Positions 56,087 through 64,000 of a stretch of 64,000 nucleotides of DNA are shown in pieces; within the stretch, counting starts at the first letter, position 1; each line of letters opens with the position of its first letter. The notes beneath the pieces were generated by a model. It did not search any database and was not told the DNA's origin. It saw only the letters and a program-made list of their open reading frames with translations. Made by a program: the position numbers and the translations under genes. The DNA lies in contig CAVOQD010000037.1 of assembly GCA_963698255.1 (NCBI GenBank), forward strand, positions 310,001-374,000, in the 5' to 3' direction. Origin of the DNA: JAWKOK01 sp963698255. GTDB lineage: Bacteria; Chloroflexota; Anaerolineae; Caldilineales; Caldilineaceae.

Positions 56087-57220
56087 TTATTGCATCTGGT
56101 CGAGGAAATAGGGATCACTGATGGCCTGTCGATAGGCCGCGATGCTATCTTCACTCGATTCGATGCGAAAGGTCGTCGGCCACTCTGTGCCTTCCTCTGC
56201 ATAGTTAAACCAGACCATGGCACGAAGATTGCTGTGTTCTTTCGCCTTTTGGAATGCATCGAGAATCCACTCGGCCTTGTCGCCGCCGTCATCTTCGGCG
56301 CAGCCGTAGTCGGCCAACATCACTTGCTTGTTCGGATGTTCGGCGGCCAGGTCTCTGAGCATCGTAGAATAGAGCATGTCAAATGTGGCCCATTTGTAGC
56401 CTGTGTAGGGCGAACTGGCGCCGAAGTTGTAGCCGACCACGCCAATCCAATCGACGTAGTCGTCGCCCGGATAGTAATTGCGATAGTCGTTCCAGGCTTC
56501 GGGCGGGTTGTTGCCGATGACCGGAGACCAGATCCACTCGGCGTTATGAGCGCCTTCCGCACGAAAGATGTCGACAATGCGTTGATAGGCGAGGATGTAC
56601 TTGTCTGTGCGGCCATCATTGCAGACGCCGGCCCATGAGTACTCGTTGAGGTTCATCTCGTGTCCCCAACGCATGAGAACCGGATGGCCCCAGGCCGCCA
56701 AATCGCGGGCGAATTGGTGGAGATAGACATCGTGGTCCCCGTCGAGAATGCTGTCCAGATTCCAACGGCTGTCGCCGCAACCCAGCCAATTGCCCGGTTC
56801 TGCCGGTATCGACATGAACGACACCATCGGCGTGGCGTCATGCCGGATAATTTCCTCCATCAGCGGTCTGTAGACATTGGTGAAGTTCCCAGCGTTCCAA
56901 GATGCATAGAATTGATAGATCGCGTGGCCCTTGCCGACCATACCCTCGAATTGATCGATTCGTTGGCTGTACTGTTCCAGACTGGCGCCGGGGTTGATAA
57001 AGACGCCGAGGTAAAGACCCTGACTCGCGTCGCTGACGACCGGCAGACTCGAATTTCTGACGGCCGGCAGGTAGATGGTCGTCTGACCGGTATCGGATTC
57101 GATGCCTTCCACGAGGTCGGCTGCGAAGGCAACTGGAATCTGTATTGTGAAAAATACGGACATGAGGCAAAAAACGAAAATTCTGATCGCGAATTTGGTA
57201 AGGATTGAACGCACATGCAT
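56087..57220 (-). CDS. Secreted GH26-like glycoside hydrolase (beta-mannanase type)
   Basis: 377 residues. A Sec signal peptide (FCLMSVFFTIQIPVAFA, cut near residue 33) is followed by a Thr-rich linker and a (beta/alpha)8 barrel. The acid/base Glu sits in RWGHEMN (E188), the usual GH26 motif; the second catalytic position reads MLADYGCAED, with Asp304 where the family nucleophile is normally a Glu in a short ExG context. Other family blocks: YASWNAGNF, GYNFGASSPYTGYKW. Expected role: attack on beta-mannan or related glycans outside the cell. Asp at 304 may change activity, or the nucleophile may lie elsewhere. Confidence 0.7.
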   Translation of the reverse strand: MHVRSILTKFAIRIFVFCLMSVFFTIQIPVAFAADLVEGIESDTGQTTIYLPAVRNSSLPVVSDASQGLYLGVFINPGASLEQYSQRIDQFEGMVGKGHAIYQFYASWNAGNFTNVYRPLMEEIIRHDATPMVSFMSIPAEPGNWLGCGDSRWNLDSILDGDHDVYLHQFARDLAAWGHPVLMRWGHEMNLNEYSWAGVCNDGRTDKYILAYQRIVDIFRAEGAHNAEWIWSPVIGNNPPEAWNDYRNYYPGDDYVDWIGVVGYNFGASSPYTGYKWATFDMLYSTMLRDLAAEHPNKQVMLADYGCAEDDGGDKAEWILDAFQKAKEHSNLRAMVWFNYAEEGTEWPTTFRIESSEDSIAAYRQAISDPYFLDQMQ

Positions 57221-57386
57221 AGCAACGTCTCGCTCTCTGTGATCGCAGACCGGCAGCACGCCGTTCCTGCAGACAAGGATTGACCTGTCCAGAATAGCCT
57301 AGAAGTTGCGGGCGCGCGCTACGGTCAGGGACCCCTTACAGGGTCTTAAGGATGCGAAAGCGCTACGTTTGTCAGACGGTGGGATG

Positions 57387-59631
57387 TTACTGAAGCTTCC
57401 AGCGGATGAATTGGCGTGCTTCGGCCAGGAGTGACGAGGGACCTTCTCGGCGCATGATGTAGAAGGCACGCTTCAGGCGTTCGACCCAACTGCGCATGGG
57501 CGTCTGGCCGTCGGCCGCGCCGGGCATGGTCAGCCGCCGAATGGTCTCGACCTGCTGGTCGACAAGGATGGAGCGGGGCGGCAGTTCGAGAATACGATCG
57601 AGCAGTGTCCAGAGCCGAGAGGCCGTCTCCAGCCATCGGAAGTCGGCGACACGCGCCAGGATGGCGTCGGTCTGCCGCGTTCGTGCCGTCGCGTCGTTGA
57701 TCAGAGACCAGATCGCGTCGGCGCTCTCCTCCGGATCAAACGATTCGAAGTAGACGACCTGTTCTCCCATCACCTCAGCCAGCGAGCCGCCGCGGGAGGT
57801 GAGCGCCGGCGTGCCGATCTGCGCCGCCTCGAAGGGATTGAGGCCAAAGCCTTCGGTGATCGACGGGTAGAGCAGGAGCGCTGCATTCTCCAGCAACCAC
57901 CCTTTTTCGGCCTCGTCCACAATGCCCAGTTTGACCGTGCGTGCCGCGGCCTGCGGATATTGGGCGAGTATCTGCTGACTCTTCGGCCTGTGAACCGCCG
58001 AACGAGACAGTCGGTCCCGCCAGGACCAACTGCCCATCCCAGTGGTATTTCTCCAACAATGCCGCGAAGATGCGAATGGCATGGGCACGATTTTTGTGTT
58101 TGAAGTTGGTGCCCAGCATGAAAAGGAAGCGCCCAGGCGTCAGATCGGCGCCCTTGGGCGGTACGGTGGCCGCTTGCAGGTGGATGCTGTGGTCGACACC
58201 GGCATAGGCCACGCAGGTTCGCCCATCGACAGGCGGCTCAAGACCACGGTGACGGGCGTCATCCTCGACATCGGCGCTCAGGTAGGCGATGCCGTCGGCG
58301 TAGGCGAAGCAGAGTTCGGTCGTCTGCTGATAGCGTTGCCATTCGGCATAGCTGCGAACGTAGGACGGATTGGCGTAGGCGATGAGATCCAACTGCATGA
58401 CGACAAAACGCGTGGCGATGGTGCGCAGACGCAGCAGATCATCGGGGTTGAGGATCTGCAAGGGCCGAAAGACCAGATCGAAAGACTGGCTCGGTCAGAT
58501 GGGTGAAATCTGAGATTGGACGCACTTCGTCCGCATATTGGGCCAGATCCCGGATCATCGATTCGGGCAGCGAACTCTGGACCAGCAAAGTCAGCGGAAT
58601 GCTTGCGCTCCGGCGCCATGCCCATGGCGCGCACCAGTTCCAGCGCAAAGACGCTGGTGCCGGTGGTGGTCGGAGCGATGTAGGTGATGTCAATGGCGAT
58701 CCGGGGACCGAGCAGGGCCATGGCCGCGACGCTGATGGCCTGGACCAAGGCGGTCGAATGGCTGCTGCTGAAGTCATGGACCCAGTTGCGATACCAGGGA
58801 TAGCGCTGGTTGATCAGCTTTTCGTGCTGATCTTGGATGGCGGATCCGGCTGGAGTTGAACGAGGCGGAACCGCGATGGTAGATGAAGAGATCGTCGGCG
58901 GCCACGTGGGTGAAGCCCAGATTGATGGCTCGCTGCGAGAAGTCGACCTCTTCACCGTAGCCGGGCGCAAAGGCCTCGTCGAAAAAGCCGACCACGTTGA
59001 GCGCCGAGCGCCGAAAGTAGGTGCAGTGCCCGATGGCCGTCGGGATCGACGGGCGGACTTGACGCGATGCCTTGTGCACGCGCTCATCGGCTTCTTCCAG
59101 GCTCATGCCGTCCGGCAGTTCACCGGTGGGGCGATTTCGATAGGGCACGGAGAGAATGCTGCCATGGTTGGTCAGCGGCGATGCTGTGGCCACATTGGTA
59201 CGCGAATAGGCCGCGGCGCGCAGGCGCGGCAGCCAGTCCTGCGGATAGATGGTGTCGCTGTTGACCATGACCAGATCGCGCGGACCGGCGCATTCGAAGC
59301 CCAGGTTGACGCTGCCGACGAAACCCGTGTTGGTCGGCTTGCGAAAGTAGCCGAACTGAGGCCCAAAGCGGTCGGCGGCATCGGCGAAGGTCTGGGCGAT
59401 GCGCTCATCGCTGCTGGCGTCGTCGACGAGCATGACGGGCACGTCGTCGGGCGTGTGGGCAGCCAGACTGCGCACGCAGTTGAGCACGTCGTCGTGGGCG
59501 TTGAAGATCGGCACCACCAGCGCGGTCTGATCGGCCGGAAAATCCTCGATCCATGCGCGGATTTCGGTCTTCAATTGGTCCATGGGATTTTGATCGGTCA
59601 TGACAGATTGATCCATGGGATGTGTTGGCAT
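57387..59631 (-). CDS. Two-domain glycosyltransferase: GT2 then GT4, four frameshifts
   Basis: About 748 residues when read through. N-terminal GT2 half: ALVVPIFNAHDDVLNCVRSL, VMLVDDASSDERI, NTGFVGSVNLGFE, VMVNSDTIYPQDWL (DxD-type SDT) and AFAPGYGEEVDFSQRA. C-terminal GT4 half: GPRIAIDITYIAPTTTGTSVF, FLFMLGTNFKHKNRAHAI, QLVLAGP, and the nucleotide-sugar ExxxxxxxE region in LLYPSITEGFGLNPFEAAQIG. Shifts lie near 58845, 58600, 58480 and 57985. Separate genes are possible, but the GT4 domain lacks a start of its own. It probably adds successive sugars in polysaccharide or lipid-linked glycan assembly. Confidence 0.75.
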
Positions 59632-59682
59632 AGAATGGCCGCTTCGTGAACGAAATAGAGTTGTTCCGAATTAACGAAACAG

Positions 59683-59749
59683 AGCATTCCGGGATTAGGC
59701 CACACGTAATTTATCGAGCGGAACTGCTCCTGGCCTAATCCCGGAATGC
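59683..59749. repeat. Family D palindromic repeat, copy 2
   Basis: GCATTCCGGGATTAGGCC and GGCCTAATCCCGGAATGC, perfect 18-base arms. The unrelated centre shows that the arms, not the loop, are conserved between the two family D copies. Confidence 0.85.
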
Positions 59750-59782
59750 GACTCGACAAGCGGCTCTGCTGATCGGGGGTGA

Positions 59783-61963
59783 CTACTCCTCCGACGGAAG
59801 ATCAGCCATCCGATAGATCTCCAGCCGATATTGGCTGCGCTGAATCGTCGATGGCGCATGGTCATAGGTCTGTTCGAGCACCGGCGTGTCCCAGGCGAAC
59901 GTCTCAATCGGCTCCAGCACGGCAGCATCGAAAATGGGCGTCGAACCCTCTTTGTACACGACATAGACAGGATGGCCCGTCTCTTGCCACTCGCCGACCT
60001 GGGCCATCAACTCCGGCATCGCCAACACATCTTCCTGCAGGTCGAAGGCCGTCATATGGTGCAGATATTGCAGCGGCGTGCCGAAGACCGCCCCCACACC
60101 CACCGTCGCCTCGTCGACAAAGAGTGCGATGGGCCGGACGTCGCTGTCGTCCTCCATCAGGCTTGCGAGTTGCTCGACCTGGCTCACGCCTCCCGCATAG
60201 TCGACCTGTCGCCAGATCAGTCGGTTATTGTACAGCAACCAGCCCATAAGCGCGAGTATCAGCGCCGCTCCGACCCACTTGCCCGCGGGTTGGCGACGGG
60301 GCTGTCTCCACAGCCAGACAAAGGCGTAGCCGATCGCAATCATGATCAGCGGAACGGTGACCGGCAGATAGCGCCGCATGGCATAGATCTGGATGGGATT
60401 GTTGAAGATGTGGTAGAGATAGAAGATTGTGAAAGCGCCGCCTACGCTCAGCAGCGGCCACATGAAGCGCCAGGCTTCGCGCTCCAGAAAAAGCACGCCG
60501 CCCAGAACGCCCAGCCAAATGGCCAGCGGCGAGAGGTACCAACCTAGCCGCACCAAGTTTTCGTGGTCGGAGACCGGCACGACCGTGCCTGTGTACCAGT
60601 AGTTCCATTGCCCGACAGCGCCGACCGCCGGCCGCACGAAGTAGGCATAAAGCGTGAGCAGCACCAGGATTGCGGACAGAACATGGCGCAGGTTTTGACT
60701 GGCGGCGGCCGCAGTCAAAAAGCGAAGCAGTCGGTCGCGTTGGAAGAAGAGAGCATAGCCAAATATCAGTACAAAGGCGACGAGCAAGATGAAGAGGAAC
60801 AAAAACTGACGCTGAAGGATGGAGAGTACAGCGCCGTACGTGTTAAGCGTGTAGGGCCGCGAAAAGGCCATTGCGTGAACCGATGCATAGACAACCGACA
60901 GCGCGAACGATCCCCAGAACCAGCCCTCAGATCGCCGCCATTCACGGGTGATCAGGAGATAGAGTCCCCAGATTGCCGGCAGCAACAGCAAGGGCAACAT
61001 ATCGATGCGCGCCAGAAAGACCTGCCCCAGCACAAGTCCGGCAGCCAGCCCCCAAAGGCTGTTGGGACCGCGGCGCATCACAAACTGGGTGAACATCCAC
61101 AGCCCGGCCCAGACCAGATATTGGGAGATCGGCTCTGCAGTCGGATAGCGTGCGAAGTAGATCTGCAGCGGCGTCAGGATCAGCAGCAGAGCCGGCAGCC
61201 AGGCAAAGCGCTCTGCATCGAGCGTGCGCGCAAACAAGCTGCGAGCGTACAGATAGACGGCCCAGATGCCCAACACGGCCCAGATGGGCGTCATGGCCAG
61301 CGCACCCCACACGCCGCCAATGGCGTAGGCAATGGCGAGCCAGACCGGATGGAGCGAGAAAAACTGGGGAATCAGCAGGTCGGTCTGGGCGTCGGAGCGG
61401 TAGAAGCCGGGGAAGCGGATGAAGTCGACCTGTTCCCCGGCCGGCAGTTGGCGCAACAGCCCCGGCCACAGTTCAGGATCGAGATCGGCCAGCAGCGGCT
61501 CCTCGATCAGGAGCGAACCGGTGTTGGCGATGTTGGCGCCCAGGTTGACATAGACGCCGGCGTCCGCGCCGCCGGTGATGAACTCGTGGGGCTGCAAAAA
61601 GAGCCAGCCGCTCAACAGCAGCAGCGGAATCAGCGGGATCCATTCGTTGCGTGCGACCGGCGACGGGCGCCAACGAAGGCCGATGTGGGCGAACCGGCCG
61701 ATCGACCAGAGGACAGCCGAGAGAATTGCCAGCGCCAGCGTGAGATTGACCAGGCTGAAGAAGCCCACCTCGGCCAACAACAGGCCAATGGTTCCGGTGG
61801 CGACGATCGATAGAGAGATGGCCAGAAATATCGACTCCATCCAATCCGGGAAGTTGCCCTCAGGATCGCGGGCAGTGAACAGAGCGACGATCAGATAGCC
61901 CGGCAGCGCGAACGTGATCGCAAAGGCGAGTACAGAAGGGACGAACTGAGTCAATAATTCCAT
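59783..61963 (-). CDS. Large polytopic membrane protein, GT39-like/glycan-related
   Basis: Intact, 726 residues, at least twelve hydrophobic segments and a short soluble C-terminal domain (about residues 590-726). An early extracytoplasmic loop contains EFITGGADAGVYVNLGANIA, where acidic residues of GT-C enzymes would lie; RYPTAEPISQYLVW is another loop motif. The C-terminal part (ALFVDEATVGVGAVFGTPLQ) is soluble. The size and topology resemble GT-C family mannosyl- or arabinosyltransferases. It lies between two glycosyltransferase genes on the same strand, supporting a role in surface glycan assembly. Confidence 0.65.
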   Translation of the reverse strand: MELLTQFVPSVLAFAITFALPGYLIVALFTARDPEGNFPDWMESIFLAISLSIVATGTIGLLLAEVGFFSLVNLTLALAILSAVLWSIGRFAHIGLRWRPSPVARNEWIPLIPLLLLSGWLFLQPHEFITGGADAGVYVNLGANIANTGSLLIEEPLLADLDPELWPGLLRQLPAGEQVDFIRFPGFYRSDAQTDLLIPQFFSLHPVWLAIAYAIGGVWGALAMTPIWAVLGIWAVYLYARSLFARTLDAERFAWLPALLLILTPLQIYFARYPTAEPISQYLVWAGLWMFTQFVMRRGPNSLWGLAAGLVLGQVFLARIDMLPLLLLPAIWGLYLLITREWRRSEGWFWGSFALSVVYASVHAMAFSRPYTLNTYGAVLSILQRQFLFLFILLVAFVLIFGYALFFQRDRLLRFLTAAAASQNLRHVLSAILVLLTLYAYFVRPAVGAVGQWNYWYTGTVVPVSDHENLVRLGWYLSPLAIWLGVLGGVLFLEREAWRFMWPLLSVGGAFTIFYLYHIFNNPIQIYAMRRYLPVTVPLIMIAIGYAFVWLWRQPRRQPAGKWVGAALILALMGWLLYNNRLIWRQVDYAGGVSQVEQLASLMEDDSDVRPIALFVDEATVGVGAVFGTPLQYLHHMTAFDLQEDVLAMPELMAQVGEWQETGHPVYVVYKEGSTPIFDAAVLEPIETFAWDTPVLEQTYDHAPSTIQRSQYRLEIYRMADLPSEE

Positions 61964-61968
61964 AGCGG

Positions 61969-63184
61969 TTACCTCGTTTTCCTATCGCTCAGATCGTCGA
62001 TAATTGTCTCTACAAAGTTCACGTAGCGCTGCGCAGCAGTTGCCGGTGCGTACTCGCGTCGGATGTAGTCGAACGCTTCGTGGCCGATATTGTGGCGCAG
62101 TGAAGCCTCGCTGCGCCAGCCGTGACAGCCACTCTTCCAGTTGCGACTGTTCGGACGCATTTGTGGAAATTTTGACACAGGCAGAGTCCGGCAGTTCGAT
62201 AAAGGCGTCGGTGTTCGAGACCAAACAGGCTTTGCCCGCAGCCATCGTGGCCAGCAGCGCAGCCGAGGTTTCGCCGGTGGTCGGATGGCGCAGGTTGACG
62301 CCAATATCGACGGCGGCCAAATAGTCGGCGAAGGTCTCGTCATCGGCATAGCCGACAAAGCGAACCAACTCACTGAGACCCAGTTTTTCGGCCAGCGCTT
62401 CCACGTCATAGTTGTCGACGACAGCACCGACCACTGCATAGCGTAGGCCGGGCAATGGGTTGCGCAGGGCGGCAAGCGCTTTGAGGACAACATGGATGCG
62501 TTTAGTCGGCGCGGCGTAGCCGAATGAACCGATGAGCAGGTCATCGGCGCTGTAGCCGAGCCGGGCTTTGGCCGAGGCCGCCGCTTCTTGGCATGCCGTC
62601 CACGAATCGAAGCGCAGCTCGCGTGGTTGGTTGATCTGTTCCACCCACGCGGTGGGGCACCGTCGCCGAACATAGCGCTGGGCGTAGCGACTGTGGGTGA
62701 TCACGCCGAGGCTGGTGTTGCCGATGCGTGCCAACAGCGGAAAGCGCTGGTCGTTTCGAGGCTGGGTGTGGTTCAGAATCCGGCTGCCGGCATGGACGCC
62801 GGCAAGGCCGCTCCCGTAGCCCATCTCGCGCAGGAGGATGCCGCGATTATCGTGTTGCATCGACAGATCGTCGTGGAAGGCGTAGAGATTCGGATCGTGC
62901 AGAACCGTGACGCCTGGATATTCGAGCAGCGTCTCGTAGATGGCCTGGTGATAGCGGATGTTGTTGCCCATCTGGTAGAGGCACATGTCGAAGCGCTCTT
63001 CCAACGGGCCGCAAAACGTGTCGATGGCCCGAATTTCGAGATCATCTAGCGCATCGACCTGGGCCGGATCGTCAACGAAGAGGACGACCTCGGCCAGCCG
63101 GGCCAGATGGGGCAGCAACTCGGCGCTGTAGCGGGCGATGCCGCTCTTCTGCGGCGGCAAGGGTGAAAAGAAGGCCAGCCGCAT
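61969..63184 (-). CDS. GT4-family glycosyltransferase, one 3' frameshift
   Basis: About 405 residues. N-terminal MRLAFFSPLPPQKSGIARYS is the GT4 acceptor-domain start; LTVLHDPNLYAFHDD-like (VTVLHDPNLYAFHDD) and LIGSFGYAAPTKRI follow, and the donor-sugar loop is TTGETSAALLATMAAGKACL. A shift near 62110 joins RLAQ to a C-terminal helix ending near 61969 (YVNFVETIIDDLSDRKTR). The enzyme transfers a sugar from a nucleotide-activated donor. Its end is 6 bases from the start of the next gene, so they are co-transcribed. Confidence 0.85.
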
Positions 63185-63186
63185 GT

Positions 63187-64000
63187 CTAGCCGCCCTGCT
63201 CGTCTGGGCTCTGATCCGGGCGAGGCTCAGGTTGCGGGCGTTGGCTGCGGCCTGTGGATGCCGGCGTTGAGGCGGCCAGTTGATCCTCCAACTGAATCAG
63301 CCGATAGGCCAGCTCGCCGGACTGTCTCGCCAGCCTTGTGGTATCGCGGTCCGATTCGATCAGCCAGTCCGACAGATCATCGAGCAATGCGTGGGTCTCG
63401 CGTATCGTCTCGTATAGTTCGATCTGGAAGGCGCGTAGTTCGTGCAGCCGCTCCCAGACCTGATGGTTGTACTCATTCTGCTGTTGCGTCAGCGGACGCA
63501 CATACCAGGTGGTGGCGATGTTGTTCCAGAAGGTGCGAAAGCGGGTGAGCAGCGGGCCGATGACGGGCGTTGAGGAAGTGAACGGCTCTTCGACCACATA
63601 GGATTTGGCCTGGAGCAGCGTGTCCGATTCGCTCCAGCGCACCAGGTTTTCCTCATCCAAGGCCGCCGACGCGCGGACGAAGGCGCGGCTGCGAAGCGAG
63701 CGCGTCAGGTCGTCCAACTCGGCGACGCCGGCTTCAATGCGCTGCTCTTCTTCTTCGGTCAGGATGGTCTCGTTGTCCATCGCTTCTCTCCTCCGGGTCT
63801 GCCAGATCTCCGGCATCTGGTGCAGTGCCTTGCGATAGGCCACAGAGAGCGCCTTCCACTCCCGCGGCGAACGCTCGTGCAGCCAGGCCTGTTCGGCCGG
63901 GAAAGTCCGCTCCAGCAGTTCTTCAGGGGCCGCATGTTTGAGCAGATAGCGCCAGCGCCCGCTGTGGATCTGCTTCAGGTAGAAGTCGCTCTCTTTTTCA
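63187..64000 (-). CDS. Coiled-coil-rich protein in a glycan cluster (5' partial)
   Basis: The frame is open from the window end. The visible part (271 codons) begins with a basic region, then an acidic helical segment (LTEEEEQRIEAGVAELDDL), long heptad-like helices (QVWERLHELRAFQIELYET, LIQLEDQLAASTP) and a Pro/Gln/Arg-rich tail. Internally, an ATG at 63780 is preceded by GGAGGAGA and could start a 197-residue protein; the upstream frame may belong to a larger protein, since no stop separates them. Family not recognised. Its stop is 3 bases before the GT4 start. Confidence 0.5.
   Translation of the reverse strand, partial: EKESDFYLKQIHSGRWRYLLKHAAPEELLERTFPAEQAWLHERSPREWKALSVAYRKALHQMPEIWQTRRREAMDNETILTEEEEQRIEAGVAELDDLTRSLRSRAFVRASAALDEENLVRWSESDTLLQAKSYVVEEPFTSSTPVIGPLLTRFRTFWNNIATTWYVRPLTQQQNEYNHQVWERLHELRAFQIELYETIRETHALLDDLSDWLIESDRDTTRLARQSGELAYRLIQLEDQLAASTPASTGRSQRPQPEPRPDQSPDEQGG

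Noticed and set aside
60563..61813. 416-codon plus-strand frame opposite the membrane protein
   Set aside because: Translation is Gln/Arg/Asp/Gly-rich without hydrophobic or domain structure; the minus-strand protein is clearly the real gene.

Overview
The window is about 64 kb of GC-rich bacterial chromosome, most likely from an uncultured or metagenome-assembled Chloroflexota of the Anaerolineae/Caldilineae type. This placement is an inference from gene content: SARP/BTAD-AAA-TPR regulators, FtsX-type ABC exporters, a zinc-ribbon/OB-fold (DUF35) partner beside a thiolase, GH127 and GH26 enzymes, AraM-type glycerol-1-phosphate dehydrogenase, and many intergenic palindromes. No rRNA or ribosomal protein gene is present to settle it. 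One tRNA (Val, CAC) is encoded.

Layout. 1-6.1 kb: an ABC export system (lipoprotein adaptor, double FtsX permease, two ATPases, one carrying an AbrB-like tail). 6.2-10.7 kb: pdxH, tRNA-Val, an HNH nuclease remnant, a DUF4160/DUF2442 pair, DUF2721 and an alpha/beta hydrolase. 11-16 kb: a degraded lipoprotein gene, an AlbA_2/RecG-like ATP-binding protein, a thiolase and its DUF35 partner. 16.4-19.9 kb: a carbohydrate ABC importer (two permeases, binding protein). 20.1-25.2 kb: a VapBC-type pair and a very large lipoprotein that joins a beta-propeller, a di-haem peroxidase and a CRTAC1-like FG-GAP/ASPIC module. 25.3-34 kb: an HD-domain protein, DUF1059 and OsmC genes divergent from a SARP regulator with a clear operator, a GNAT enzyme, arfB and a membrane glycosyltransferase. 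34.3-51.4 kb: a sugar/polyol island. It holds RraA-like and hydantoinase B genes; a minus-strand set (SGNH hydrolase, xylulokinase, GpsA, AraM, class II aldolase, AraL/NagD-type phosphatase); and a plus-strand set (PHP protein, antitoxin/PIN pair, SorE-like reductase, SrlD-like SDR, DeoR regulator, rhamnulokinase). 51.5-57.2 kb: a DUF234 ATPase, patatin, GH127 and GH26. 57.4-64 kb: glycan-assembly glycosyltransferases.

The genes suggest a heterotroph that takes up plant-type saccharides, trims arabinose- and mannose-containing glycans, phosphorylates ketoses, splits them by aldol cleavage and handles the triose phosphate through two stereochemically distinct glycerol-phosphate dehydrogenases.

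Two properties of the sequence matter for any reader. First, many otherwise well-conserved genes are broken by single-base indels, mostly +1 insertions and sometimes several per gene, while equally long neighbours are intact. This looks like residual sequencing error rather than gene decay, so such genes are given here as single features across the shifts. Second, several families of palindromic repeats fill the intergenic spaces, and similar G/C-rich repeats also sit in frame inside coding sequences.
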